Assembly: GCA_964586675.1 (NCBI GenBank)
Contig: CAZPHQ010000028.1
Location: 1-45,889 of the forward strand
DNA from: JADLGH01 sp964586675
GTDB lineage: Bacteria; Desulfobacterota_D; UBA1144; Nemesobacterales; UBA2774
DNA length: 45,889 nucleotides
Direction: 5' to 3'
Shown: positions 7,142-14,888 of the stretch, one piece after another
Position numbering within the stretch: position 1 is the first letter of the stretch
Layout of the letters: every line of letters starts with the position of its first letter
Made by a program: the position numbers and the translations under genes
The notes under the pieces: generated by a model
The model's input: only the letters and a program-made list of their open reading frames with translations
What the model was told of the DNA's origin: nothing
Database searches by the model: none

Positions 7142-7891
7142 TCAGTGGCCGCTGCGTGAGTAATCCGCGGCGAGCTCTTTTTTCAGAAGCTCGTCGAACT
7201 CTTCGCGCCCGCCGTTGAACACGTTGAAATCCGTAAACCCTTCAATCCCCCAGAGCTTGCCCCTGTCTGTGTACTGCCAGAAGCTCCACGCCCTTCCGTC
7301 GGGCAGAGTCGGCGACCAGTAGATATCCCTTATCCATATCTTGTATCCGGGCAGCTCGCCCGAGAGAAAGTCCCTGTAGGATTTGTTGGTGGCGTAGATG
7401 ATCGGGCGCTTGCCGTACTTTTCCATGACGGTGTCGGAGAAGGCGACGATCTCCTCGATGATCTTCTCCTTTCCCGGGCGGGCGCTGCAGTTGCCGCTGT
7501 ATTCGAGGTTGATGATGGGCGGGAGAGTGCCATCTTCGTCGGGGACGGAATCCATAAAGTTGAGCGCCTGTTCGCGGCCCGGCTTGCAGAAGGTGAAGTA
7601 ATGATACGCGCCGCGCGCGAGGCCGAGATCCCTGGCGGCTTCCCAGTAGTATGGGAATTTCGTGTCCTTGTGGTTGCCGCCTTCTGTCGCCTTGATGAGG
7701 GCGAAGTCGAGATTCGCGTGTTTGAGCAGCGCCCAGTCGACCGATTCCTGGTGATGCGAGATGTCTATTCCGCGGACGGGATACTTTTTCTTGTCGGGGT
7801 AGTTGGTGCGGATGTACCCCTCCTCAAAGAAGAGAGCGAGAAACGCCGCAACAAAAAGAAATGTGCCGATATAGGCTATCTTGCGGTTCAT
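7142..7891 (-). CDS. GH25 family lysozyme-like protein, membrane-anchored
   Basis: A 249-aa protein with an N-terminal signal or anchor segment (KIAYIGTFLFVAAFLALFF) and a glycoside hydrolase family 25 domain. Such enzymes cut the beta-1,4 link between MurNAc and GlcNAc in peptidoglycan. Visible signatures are GIDISHHQ with the first active-site Asp, DFALIKATEGG, GAYHYF and WQYTDRG...DFNVF near the C-terminus. The usual DLE motif that holds the catalytic Glu reads PPIINLEY here, so the Asp two residues before the Glu is Asn. The ATG at 7891 is the start that begins the signal segment. TATAAT lies at 7916-7921 on the minus strand. No adjacent gene suggests a holin or a phage, so a cell-wall role is likely. 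Confidence 0.85.
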   Translation of the reverse strand: MNRKIAYIGTFLFVAAFLALFFEEGYIRTNYPDKKKYPVRGIDISHHQESVDWALLKHANLDFALIKATEGGNHKDTKFPYYWEAARDLGLARGAYHYFTFCKPGREQALNFMDSVPDEDGTLPPIINLEYSGNCSARPGKEKIIEEIVAFSDTVMEKYGKRPIIYATNKSYRDFLSGELPGYKIWIRDIYWSPTLPDGRAWSFWQYTDRGKLWGIEGFTDFNVFNGGREEFDELLKKELAADYSRSGH

Positions 7892-8105
7892 GTGACGAAG
7901 GAAAGCCCCCGCTATATTATACCGGTAATATAGACGTATTCCGATAAAAAAATGAGAATGACGAGGCGGTTGAAAGGCCTCCTCTTCCTGGCTGAATTCG
8001 TTCATCGGAGCTGTTCTCGTCCACAAAAAACCGCTTAGTTTCAGCCTCTTATCCGTTATGCTTGTTCACGGGAGAATGTGAAATACGAATTGCGAGGTGA
8101 CGGCC

Positions 8106-8453
8106 GTGATAGAATGCAGCGAGGTGGCGAAACAATATTTCGAGTGCGTGGTCGACCCGGCGGTGAACGAGATACTGGAAGAATACAACGCGCGTGAGGG
8201 CTATGAGGCCGGGGTGCATGCGAAGGAGTTTCTGACGAAGAACGACCCCGGCATTTCGGAAGTGCACGGTATATACGTTATATTCCCGAATGCCGCGCGG
8301 AGGCTCGTCTCCGTATGCTGGCCCGAGGGCTCGGAGACGGTTCTCATCGGCGTGCCCGGAGAGCCGGACGAGCCCCTGATCACGCTAGACATGACGGAGA
8401 CGGACAAGGAAGAGCTGAAGGACGCCGTAAGGGAACTTATTGACAGGGCTTGA
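8106..8453 (+). CDS. Protein of unknown function
   Basis: A 115-aa soluble protein without a signal peptide. The sequence has an N-terminal helix (IECSEVAKQYFECVVDPAVNEILEEY) and a strand-rich half (IYVIFPNAARRLVSVCWPEGSETVLIGVPGEPDEPLITLDM) that ends in an acidic helix. I do not recognise it. I chose the GTG at 8106 because the strong GAGGTG ribosome-binding site lies six bases upstream. The GTG at 8097 is that site itself. It lies just upstream of the doc-type toxin-antitoxin pair on the same strand, 78 nt apart, with no visible terminator between. Confidence 0.65.
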   Translation: MIECSEVAKQYFECVVDPAVNEILEEYNAREGYEAGVHAKEFLTKNDPGISEVHGIYVIFPNAARRLVSVCWPEGSETVLIGVPGEPDEPLITLDMTETDKEELKDAVRELIDRA

Positions 8454-8531
8454 ACGGCCACACCCGACCGGCTTTCATTGCGAAATCCAGGAAACCGCTT
8501 TATGCTATTGTAAGAACGGGGAGGCGTGTAT

Positions 8532-8729
8532 ATGAGCAGGATTACCCTCGATATTTCAGACGACTGGATTACAGAGATAAGCAGGAAAGCCGACCGGCTC
8601 GGAGTGTCCAAGGAAGAGCTGATTCAATTCACCATAGGCGAAATAATCGGAAGGCCTGACGAGGATTTCGAGCTCGCCCTGAAGCACGTCACGGATAAGA
8701 ACGCTGAGCTGTATAAGCGCCTTTCCTGA
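8532..8729 (+). CDS. Antitoxin-like protein paired with a Doc-type toxin
   Basis: A 65-aa protein: MSRITLDISDDWITEISRKADRLGVSKEELIQ. The beta strand followed by two helices fits a ribbon-helix-helix type DNA-binding antitoxin. The acidic C-terminal half would bind the toxin. Its TGA shares a base with the ATG of the doc gene (8729), the usual layout of such operons. The ATG at 8532 follows GGGGAGG by seven bases. It likely represses its own promoter and neutralises the toxin. The family is not one of the well-known Phd type by sequence, so the assignment rests on fold pattern and context. Confidence 0.75.
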   Translation: MSRITLDISDDWITEISRKADRLGVSKEELIQFTIGEIIGRPDEDFELALKHVTDKNAELYKRLS

Positions 8730-9115
8730 TGCGATACCTCACCTTCAACGAAGTCCTCAGAATTTACGAAGTCGTAATGGAGAAATCAGGCGGTTTAGCC
8801 GGCGTACGGGACATGGGTGCATTATCGTCCTCCATCGCCCAGCCAAGAATGACCTTCGACAACAGGGAGCTTTATCCCACTGTATTCGAAAAAGCGGCTG
8901 CGCTCGGATTTTCGCTAATCTCGAATCATCCATTTGTAGACGGGAACAAACGCATCGGACATGCCGCGATGGAAATATTTCTCGTTTTGAATGGTTATGA
9001 AATTACCGCCGACGTAGACGAGCAGGAGCGGCTCATTCTTTCGATTGCCGCCGGAAAAACAAGCAGGAAAGAACTGAACGACTGGTTACATAAACATACC
9101 GACCGGAAGCTCTGA
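8729..9115 (+). CDS. doc: Doc-type (Fic fold) toxin
   Basis: A 128-aa protein of the death-on-curing family. The motif HPFVDGNKRIGHA at residues 67-79 is the Doc form of the Fic signature: His67, Phe69, Asp71 and Asn73-Lys74-Arg75. Doc proteins phosphorylate elongation factor Tu, in contrast to Fic enzymes, which AMPylate. The Lys where Fic enzymes have Gly supports the Doc group. MRYLTFNEVLRIYEVV at the N-terminus and ALSSSIAQPRMTFDNRELYPTVFEKAAALGF-type sequence fit well. The gene overlaps the antitoxin gene by one base. There is no phage context, so this is a chromosomal module. Confidence 0.9.
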   Translation: MRYLTFNEVLRIYEVVMEKSGGLAGVRDMGALSSSIAQPRMTFDNRELYPTVFEKAAALGFSLISNHPFVDGNKRIGHAAMEIFLVLNGYEITADVDEQERLILSIAAGKTSRKELNDWLHKHTDRKL

Positions 9116-9259
9116 TCAGGCTGGTGCGACGTTCGCATCGAGCCGTCTCTTTATCTCTCCGAGTTTGGGGTGATTCGCCGCTTATGGGCAAAAACCCGGC
9201 CCACTTCCATACCCGGCAGTTAATTATATAATAATCATATTGGCGCAGGGGACGACGGA

Positions 9260-9595
9260 ATGACCTTCGACGAATACATGGCGGGCGTGCCGCCGAAAAG
9301 GCGCGGGAGACTGGAAGAGATGATCGGGCACATAAGGGCCTGGTATCCGCGCGCGAGGATAGCTATAAAGTATGGCATGCCGATGTTCGAGACGGACGGC
9401 GGCTGGGTGGCCGTGGCCAACCAGAAAAATTACATCTCGCTATATACCTGCTCGTCCGAGCACATCGCGCCGTACAAGGAAAAGCATTCCAAAGTGAAGA
9501 GCGGCAAGGGGTGCCTCAATTTCAGGGACTCCGACGAGATATATTTCGAAGACCTGAAGGCCGTCGTCAGGCACGCGATGAACGCCGTGAAATAA
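9260..9595 (+). CDS. DUF1801 (YdhG-like) protein
   Basis: A 111-aa protein of the DUF1801 family, small alpha/beta proteins of unsettled function (some are linked to iron handling). Signatures: VPPKRRGRLEEMIGHI at the N-terminus, AIKYGMPMFETDGGWVAV with its conserved YGMP, ISLYTCSSE, and the C-terminal GKGCLNFRDSDEIYFEDLKAVVRHAM. Length matches the family. TATAAT-like sequence at 9226-9237 lies upstream, with GGGGACGACGG before the ATG. The gene stands alone between the doc module and the LLM-class oxidoreductase. Confidence 0.85.
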   Translation: MTFDEYMAGVPPKRRGRLEEMIGHIRAWYPRARIAIKYGMPMFETDGGWVAVANQKNYISLYTCSSEHIAPYKEKHSKVKSGKGCLNFRDSDEIYFEDLKAVVRHAMNAVK

Positions 9596-9709
9596 GGGCT
9601 GCGAACGCGAGCCGCGCCCGGGCGGCTGACCGTTATTCCTTTGCACCCCGCCTCCTTCCATTAAACTAATACGCATAGCACAAATACAGAAAACGCACGA
9701 GGTGACGAA

Positions 9710-10741
9710 ATGCCCATCGATCACGACGGCAAATTGAAGTTCGGTCTTTTTTACGACTTCCGGAACCCGCCCCAGTGGCGGAGGCCCTACGAGAAGGTAT
9801 ACGCGGACATACTCGACCAGATAGCCTGGGCCGAGAGCATCGGCTACGATTACGTCTGGCTCTCGGAGCATCATTTCACGGATGACGGCTACGCGCCTTC
9901 CCTCTTTCCGATCGCGGCCGCGATAGCCGTGAAGACGAAAAAGATACGCATCGCGACGGGCGTCGCGCTCCTTCCGCTTTACAATCCTGTCAGGCTCGCC
10001 GAGGACGCGGCGACGGTCGATATCATATCGGGCGGGAGATTCGAGCTCGGCGTCGGGGTCGGGTATAAAGTGGACGAGTTCCGAGGGCTCGACATAGATA
10101 TACATCAGAGGGCCGGGCTCATGGACGAAGGGCTCGAAATAATAAAACGCCTCTGGGCCGGCGAGAAGCTCGATTTCAAGGGAAAGCATCACACGGTCGG
10201 CAACGTCGCGATCTCGCCGGAGCCCGTTCAGAAGAACGGGCCGCCTATATGGCTCGGCGGGTTCGTGAGGGCGTCCGCCAGGCGCGCTGTCAGGTTCGGC
10301 GACGGTTTCTTTAACTGCGGCGGCGACGTCGAAGAGCTTTACGGCTATTACCTCGAAGAGCTCGCCGAGGCCGGAAAGCCCGCCGAGAACCTCCGCATCG
10401 CCGACTGCATTCACTGGCTGATAGTCTCGGAGAACCCGGAGAAAACGTGGGACGAGGCGGCGGACAGGGTGATATACCAGGTGAATAAATACAACGAGTG
10501 GCTCTCGGAGGCGGGCTTTGCGGGCCTCTACGATATGATCCGCGACAAGGCGCATCTCCGGGAGCTCGGCAGGCTGATCGTCGTCGACCCCGAGACATGC
10601 ATCGCCATCATAAAGGAGCGGCAGGCGAAGGTGCCGATCACCCATCTCACCTCGTGGGCGCTGCCGCCGGGGATGCCCGCCGAGTGGGCCAGGCCGCATT
10701 TGAAGCTCTTCGCCGATAAGGTCATTCCGGCGTTCAGGTAA
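9710..10741 (+). CDS. LLM-class flavin-dependent oxidoreductase
   Basis: A 343-aa bacterial luciferase-like monooxygenase. The family oxidises small organic molecules with reduced flavin (FMNH2), or uses coenzyme F420. Visible features are the N-terminal strand KLKFGLFYDFRNP, DYVWLSEHHFTDDGY (residues ~46-60), RIRIATGVALLPLYNPVRLAEDAATVDIISGGRFELGVGVGY (the typical 'P..R.AE..A.lD.lS.GR...GvG.Gy' signature) and the WLGGFVRASARRAVRFGDGFF segment. Length is that of the family. The ribosome-binding site is GAGGTGACGAA just before the ATG. Two small genes follow on the same strand (21 and 10 nt gaps), so it probably heads an operon. Whether it uses F420 or FMN cannot be told from sequence alone. 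Confidence 0.88.
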   Translation: MPIDHDGKLKFGLFYDFRNPPQWRRPYEKVYADILDQIAWAESIGYDYVWLSEHHFTDDGYAPSLFPIAAAIAVKTKKIRIATGVALLPLYNPVRLAEDAATVDIISGGRFELGVGVGYKVDEFRGLDIDIHQRAGLMDEGLEIIKRLWAGEKLDFKGKHHTVGNVAISPEPVQKNGPPIWLGGFVRASARRAVRFGDGFFNCGGDVEELYGYYLEELAEAGKPAENLRIADCIHWLIVSENPEKTWDEAADRVIYQVNKYNEWLSEAGFAGLYDMIRDKAHLRELGRLIVVDPETCIAIIKERQAKVPITHLTSWALPPGMPAEWARPHLKLFADKVIPAFR

Positions 10742-10761
10742 AGACAGGGAGGAAGCAGCGC

Positions 10762-11034
10762 ATGAATCTCAGGATAGAGATTTGGATGAACGACAACATG
10801 GAATGGTCGCTCGAAGGCGACGGCTCGGGGGAGCAGTACGCGCAGGCAAAGATGAAAGTCATCTCACTTTTTCCCGACGAGGAGGAGCTTAACATCGTCG
10901 TCGCGAAGGACGACGTTCGCCCTGTCAGGCTCTCGGACGCGATCGACGAGATAAAATCTTTCCCGGAAAAACGGAGCCTGATGCTTTGCGACAAAAAATA
11001 TGAGAAAATGATGATGTTCGTCTACAACGATTGA
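10762..11034 (+). CDS. Small protein of unknown function
   Basis: A 90-aa soluble protein with an alternating strand/helix pattern: RIEIWMNDNMEWSLEGDG, then YAQAKMKVISLFPDEEELNIVVAKDD, then SDAIDEIKSFPEKRSLML and a final MMMFVYND strand. No signal peptide. I do not recognise it. It starts 20 nt after the oxidoreductase stop, with GGAGGAAGC as ribosome-binding site, and is followed after 10 nt by the secreted protein at 11045. The spacing suggests one operon. Confidence 0.65.
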   Translation: MNLRIEIWMNDNMEWSLEGDGSGEQYAQAKMKVISLFPDEEELNIVVAKDDVRPVRLSDAIDEIKSFPEKRSLMLCDKKYEKMMMFVYND

Positions 11035-11044
11035 CCGGGGCACG

Positions 11045-11611
11045 ATGAGCTTAGCGAAAATAGCGCCTCTTCTGCTGCTGGCCGTGGCGATGTGCCATGG
11101 CGCGGAGGCGTTCGCCGAGCCCGCCAAGGAAGCACCCGCGACCCTGAAGACGTATCAGAGCAGGCACGGCTTCAAGATCGACTACCCGAAGAGCTGGGTG
11201 CTCGAGACCGACCTCGAAGGGTATGGAACCCTGAAGGAAGCCCTCCGCGACGGCGGGAATTATTTCGCCGTCCAAAGCTACCAGCCCGACGACCCCCGCA
11301 TAAAGAGCTTTCACTACTTCCCCGCCGACACTCTCAAGATGGAGGCGTGGATATTCCCGAATGAGAGCCAGTCGCTCGCCCAGATAATCACGCAGACGAA
11401 GAACATCACGAGAATCGACGACTTCGAGATAGGCGGCAAGAAGGCGAAGAAGGTTTGGCAGAGGCTCGAGGACGGCGAATCGGGCGAGGAGATAATCTAC
11501 TCGATCTATTTCGTCGACGCCGGAAAGCGCGCCGTCTTCACTTGCTATCCGACCTATTCGACCCTGACGGGCGATTTCGAGAAGATGGTGGGCAGCTTCA
11601 GGTTTGATTAG
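11045..11611 (+). CDS. Secreted PsbP-like protein of unknown function
   Basis: A 188-aa exported protein. The signal peptide is MSLAKIAPLLLLAVAMCHGAEAFA with a cleavage site around AFA/EPA. The mature part begins YQSRHGFKIDYPKSWVLE and ends EKMVGSFRFD. This 'f.iDYP.sW' start plus 'gsFrf' end is characteristic of the PsbP/MOG1-like fold used by many periplasmic proteins and lipoproteins of unknown role. Ten nt separate it from the upstream gene. The last 22 nt of the gene recur at 12905-12932, on the far side of a low-GC patch. Confidence 0.75.
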   Translation: MSLAKIAPLLLLAVAMCHGAEAFAEPAKEAPATLKTYQSRHGFKIDYPKSWVLETDLEGYGTLKEALRDGGNYFAVQSYQPDDPRIKSFHYFPADTLKMEAWIFPNESQSLAQIITQTKNITRIDDFEIGGKKAKKVWQRLEDGESGEEIIYSIYFVDAGKRAVFTCYPTYSTLTGDFEKMVGSFRFD

Positions 11612-11617
11612 GACATG
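11590..11617. repeat. 28-bp direct repeat, left copy
   Basis: The 3' end of the 11045-11611 gene plus 6 nt. It recurs at 12905-12932 with two mismatches (26 of 28). The pair brackets a markedly AT-rich segment. Confidence 0.7.
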
Positions 11618-11829
11618 AGCTGCTCATTACGAGTGAGCGAGTCTGCATTTTATTAGGTTTTTTTCGTTGGAAAAAGGAAAGTGATTCCCATACTTTCAAA
11701 TGTCTTTTGGAACCCCCGGAAAGCGGTCCATATTTTTTTAAGTTAGATTTTTTCATATTTGAGCCTCTAGTAAGTAGAAATAAACCCGTCTTTAAAATAC
11801 CTAGCTCAGAATCCGAGGCCTTATAAGTG

Positions 11830-12552
11830 TTAGCTGGTTTTCCTAGCCTTAACCCAAAGTAAACCTTCTTGACCTGGTTTATAGGATAAATTTCCATCGA
11901 AGAAAGGTGCATAAACATTTTCCACGGGTCCCTTTTTAGTTATGCGATAGGATTGCACTTCCATGTTATTCAGCAAATTGTCCTTAATGATTCTCTCATT
12001 GAGTTGCTGAGGTTCGCAAGGCGAAGCAGGTTCTTCTAAGTTAAAACCGCCTATAAATTCACCTCCAGGTTTCAAAACTCTAATTATTTCCTTACACATA
12101 ACGGGGAAATTATCGACATGGTCTATTGCATTTAGGGTGAACACTACATCAACAAAATCTGATGGCAGAGGAATAACATTTTCTGTAGATTTCAAATATA
12201 TCATTCCATGAGAAATAATGTTATCTGTGAATTCATCGGCATAACGGTCTGTAAGCACATCTATCCCAATTCGCAAAAGTGCTGAATTAGCCCAGACTAG
12301 ACTACCTCGAGGTCCACAGCCAAAATCGGCAACGATTTTTCCATCTAAGAAGTCGTCACTAGATTCTTCTGCCATCGCCAGCATTAATCGTTCGTAATGA
12401 GAGTTCTTAAATTTCCCTTTATCAATTTCGAGTCTGCTTCTCCAAAAATCCAATTCGAAATCGTACTTATTGATAAGAAGGTTTCTTTTTGGGCGGAGAA
12501 GTTGTTTGATTGGCTCAGGAATCATTTTTTTCAAAATGCTTCGAATTTTCAT
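11830..12552 (-). CDS. Class I SAM-dependent methyltransferase, low-GC
   Basis: A 240-aa methyltransferase of the Methyltransf_11 type. Motif I is GKIVADFGCGPRGSL (about residues 71-85) and binds S-adenosylmethionine. A further acidic strand follows at LLRIGIDVLTDRY. The post-motif LPSDFVDVVFTLNAIDHVDN and EIIRVLKPGGEFIGGF are also typical. The target is unknown. It has Lys/Ile/Asn-rich sequence and A/T-ending codons, in contrast to its neighbours, which suggests acquisition by transfer. It lies between two 28-bp direct repeats (11590 and 12905). The gap 11612-11829 has nothing I recognise. Confidence 0.85.
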   Translation of the reverse strand: MKIRSILKKMIPEPIKQLLRPKRNLLINKYDFELDFWRSRLEIDKGKFKNSHYERLMLAMAEESSDDFLDGKIVADFGCGPRGSLVWANSALLRIGIDVLTDRYADEFTDNIISHGMIYLKSTENVIPLPSDFVDVVFTLNAIDHVDNFPVMCKEIIRVLKPGGEFIGGFNLEEPASPCEPQQLNERIIKDNLLNNMEVQSYRITKKGPVENVYAPFFDGNLSYKPGQEGLLWVKARKTS

Positions 12553-12769
12553 ATGAGTTCTTCCTTAACTTTAACACCTAACACTTTATTAAACTGAAAA
12601 AATGAAGAATAATTCCCAAATAGTGGTGTTATAGAGCAAATTGCTGTTCTACCTCATAGTACTACAAACGCATTTTCTAGTAAAGGAGAAATGAACCACA
12701 CCCAGATACCAGACTATCCAGAATATCATTCTCCTGATGACAGTGAATAGGGACGGAATCCTGTCAAAA
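12553..12769. other. Low-GC gap with nothing convincing
   Basis: A tiny frame of 19 codons at 12691-12750 starts with ATG two bases after AAGGAGAA, too close for normal initiation, and has no recognisable product. I see no other signal. Confidence 0.3.
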
Positions 12770-12922
12770 TCACTTCACAAGCGTGATCTCGCTCGGCTGC
12801 CACTTCTTGGTGAAGAACGGTTCGAGGGGACTGTAGAGCCTCAAAATCACGAACCATCCCTTATCAGGCGCCGTCTGAATCCAGTTGCCGGGCTTCACGC
12901 CCTCGGGCAGCTTCGGGTTTGA
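12770..12922 (-). pseudogene. Remnant of a DUF1254/DUF1214-type gene (C-terminus)
   Basis: Only the last ~50 codons are present, ending in TGA at 12772-12770. They read KLPEGVKPGNWIQTAPDKGW, then FVILRLYSPLEPFFTKKW and QPSEITLVK. This is the typical C-terminal signature of DUF1254/DUF1214 proteins (NWIqt.pgkGWf...RlY.PlepFf...W.p..i). The reading is lost where the 28-bp direct repeat begins (12905). It has higher GC than the segments on either side. It is probably the stump left when the low-GC segment was inserted or the locus rearranged. Confidence 0.75.
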
Positions 12923-12932
12923 TTAGGATATG
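12905..12932. repeat. 28-bp direct repeat, right copy
   Basis: Matches 11590-11617 at 26 of 28 positions. It overlaps the broken edge of the DUF1254/DUF1214 remnant. Confidence 0.7.
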
Positions 12933-13000
12933 ACTTCCCCACTCATAATGAACAGGACTATTTAATTTAGTTTCTCTCAAAAGATTACGAAGCAATGTTA

Positions 13001-13225
13001 TTAGGGACAGGTTGAGTAACAATCTCCCAAAACAATATTGCAATTACTTAAACACTTATAGGTTTGAAATGAATTACCACGACAAGATGAATTACACATG
13101 TTGTAATTGCTTTGACACCCTTTGAGACAAACTTTTCCTTCTTCGGAAGTAGTTTGTGGCATAGTTGGTACGGTAGATTGACCGCATGAAATGGCGGTAG
13201 CAACAATAATCACACCTAGAATCAA
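13001..13225 (-). CDS. Small Cys-rich lipoprotein with duplicated twin-CX3C pattern
   Basis: About 74 aa, with a hydrophobic start and the lipobox TAISC (Cys14). The mature part has eight cysteines in two identical arrangements, C-x3-C-x6-C-x3-C, separated by nine residues, which suggests two disulfide-linked helical hairpins. In this reading the start is TTG at 13225. An ATG 17 nt upstream (13242) gives MKILLF then a stop in another frame. One extra A in the run at 13224-13227 would join them into a perfect lipoprotein signal (MKILLFLILGVIIVATAISC). So the gene either starts at TTG or has a one-base frameshift (mutation or sequencing error). It is low-GC and probably acquired. Function is unknown. 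Confidence 0.65.
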   Translation of the reverse strand: MILGVIIVATAISCGQSTVPTMPQTTSEEGKVCLKGCQSNYNMCNSSCRGNSFQTYKCLSNCNIVLGDCYSTCP

Positions 13226-13330
13226 AACAACAATATCTTCATAATATATTGGTTAAAAGCTACATTAAAATACTAATCAATCAAGGGTGTCATAATACCA
13301 GTTTCTGATTTTATCGAAAGCCTCCTCCAC

Positions 13331-13543
13331 CTGACAAATCCGTCAAAACATGGCTGACGGAATCGTCATATACCCGTTCAAAATATGAACACCCCTGGTC
13401 AGATAATGACCCCCCGGGGGGTCAAAATTTGACCCCTAAGGAATACACAGTTGAAGGAAGACACAGAAAGGAAAACACAGCTTCTCTAAAAGAATATGCG
13501 TGCAAACGGACGGAACCTGCATGAAGAGGCTCGCGCTTCTTCG
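13331..13543. repeat. ~210-bp direct repeat flanking hipBST, left copy
   Basis: Recurs at 15241-15450 with roughly 80% identity, in the same orientation. It contains an 18-bp perfect palindrome TGACCCCCCGGGGGGTCA at 13407-13424. The corresponding site of the right copy has changed to TGAACCCCCGTGGGTTCA with its arms still paired. The two copies bracket the three toxin-antitoxin genes and their operators. Confidence 0.8.
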
Positions 13544-13593
13544 GCCCTCATCCCCTGTACGATATATGGAGCGACGATGCCAAACGGGCGGCC

Positions 13594-14556
13594 TTAAAGC
13601 AGCCCCAGCCTCTCCGCGCGGCTCCGTATCAGAGATTTCAGCTCCGATTTTTTCTCCGGCCCGATAAATCCCCTGTCGACGAATTCCATGCAATCCGGAA
13701 CCGTTTTCCAAAACTTCTTGTAGACGTTATCGATCTGCACTGTATCCATGCCGAGGCTTTTGGCCAGCGCCGCGAAATCCCCCGGGCCTAGCCGCGACTT
13801 CTTCCCGTTTATCGTGAGGGCAGACTCTTCCGGGTCCTTGCTTTCGGGAATCATGAGCCGCGTCGCAAGGAGATCGTACGCAGGCGAAAGACTCACAAAC
13901 GACGTGTCCCTGTAAACGAGCGAGAAGTTCTTGAGGTGCATGTCGGCGTTCCCGGTCAGAAAACAAAACAATGCCACCTCGAAAAATGAAATCGCGTCGA
14001 AAAGCGGGTTCGAGGAATGTTTAAATATCGCCTTCCCTATCTGCTCCATCGAGCCCTTGTACTTGTCCTCCGTCAACCGCCCGGTTATCTGGCACATGTC
14101 CTCCATGTGTATCTTCGAACCCGTCTTCGGGTCCCTGTCTATGCGCCGTGTGATGTACGCCAGCTCCCCGGACTTGAGCGGCAGGATACAATGCTCGACG
14201 GTCCGTATCCCGAAAAGCCCCGCGAGGGCCATGGTCAGGTCTTCCGTCTCCGGCATTTCCGGGTAGCGCTCGACGGGGGGCTTCAGGATGTAATGCCCCC
14301 AGAGGCCGACTATAGTCAGCTTCCCGCCTTCCTTCCCGTGGCGTTCGAGGTGAAGCGAGATCTTCGCCTGAACCCCGGGGATGGCGGTCCTTTCCCGGAC
14401 GACCTTCCGCGCGAGACCCGAGAGCTCGTCGAGGCCGTAGGGGATAACAGGCCGAGCGGCTGTGCCGAAAAAGGCCTTCGAGCATCTTTCGTGGAGCGGG
14501 CCCGGTTCGCCGCCGAGGCTTTCGTAGCACCCGAGGCATTTATCCGAATGCCGCAT
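13594..14556 (-). CDS. hipT: HipT-type Ser/Thr kinase toxin
   Basis: A 320-aa HipA-fold kinase without the N-terminal subdomain 1, as in tripartite HipBST systems. In Escherichia coli O127 the HipT homolog phosphorylates tryptophanyl-tRNA synthetase. N-terminal residues 7-25 have the CLGC...HERC cluster typical of HipT. Catalytic parts: GNADMHLKNF with Asp205 and Asn210, and SPAYDLL with Asp228. The Gly-rich loop at 58-65 reads AIPGVQAK, whereas E. coli HipT has Ser-Ile-Ser, its autophosphorylation sites. Both Ser are absent here (Ala58, Pro60). Thr57 precedes the loop. The ATG shares one base with the hipS stop. The gene ends 51 nt before the left flanking repeat. Confidence 0.88.
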   Translation of the reverse strand: MRHSDKCLGCYESLGGEPGPLHERCSKAFFGTAARPVIPYGLDELSGLARKVVRERTAIPGVQAKISLHLERHGKEGGKLTIVGLWGHYILKPPVERYPEMPETEDLTMALAGLFGIRTVEHCILPLKSGELAYITRRIDRDPKTGSKIHMEDMCQITGRLTEDKYKGSMEQIGKAIFKHSSNPLFDAISFFEVALFCFLTGNADMHLKNFSLVYRDTSFVSLSPAYDLLATRLMIPESKDPEESALTINGKKSRLGPGDFAALAKSLGMDTVQIDNVYKKFWKTVPDCMEFVDRGFIGPEKKSELKSLIRSRAERLGLL

Positions 14557-14888
14557 CAATCGCCCTCCGCCGGCACGACGCTCACCGCTCCGATGCAGTC
14601 CCTGCAACATGCGAGGAGGAGACCCATCCTGTCCCTGACGTCGATCTTCCAGATGTCCGTCGTAATGTCGAGGAGCCATCCCTCGGGTATGAGCCCGTCG
14701 AAGAAAGGAAACATGGTGCGGCTTTTGTAAGTCTCTTCCGTCAGCGGGAGCGTGAGGCTGACGGCCATGGCGTTTCCGCTTTCGAGATATTCACTGTAAT
14801 AGACGAAGGCATACCCTTCTTCATCTTCCGAAAGCAGACCCGCCGCCCTGTCGCCCGCCAGTATTTCAGCCTTCCTGTGAGTCGTCAT
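14556..14888 (-). CDS. hipS: HipS-like antitoxin (HipA N-terminal subdomain)
   Basis: A 110-aa protein that corresponds to the N-terminal subdomain 1 of HipA, encoded separately. Signatures: AVSLTLPLTEETYKSRTMFP (the HipA-N 'lSlsLPl....y....l.pfF.gLlPEg' pattern) and FFDGLIPEGWLLD. In the described E. coli HipBST system, HipS is the antitoxin of HipT while HipB augments it. It overlaps the hipB end by 23 nt and the hipT start by one base, so the three are translated together. Length is close to that of E. coli HipS (about 103 aa). Confidence 0.88.
   Translation of the reverse strand: MTTHRKAEILAGDRAAGLLSEDEEGYAFVYYSEYLESGNAMAVSLTLPLTEETYKSRTMFPFFDGLIPEGWLLDITTDIWKIDVRDRMGLLLACCRDCIGAVSVVPAEGD

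Noticed and set aside
12691..12750. 19-codon reading frame after AAGGAGAA
   Set aside because: The ribosome-binding site is only two bases from the ATG and the product has no similarity or context. Kept only as a note.
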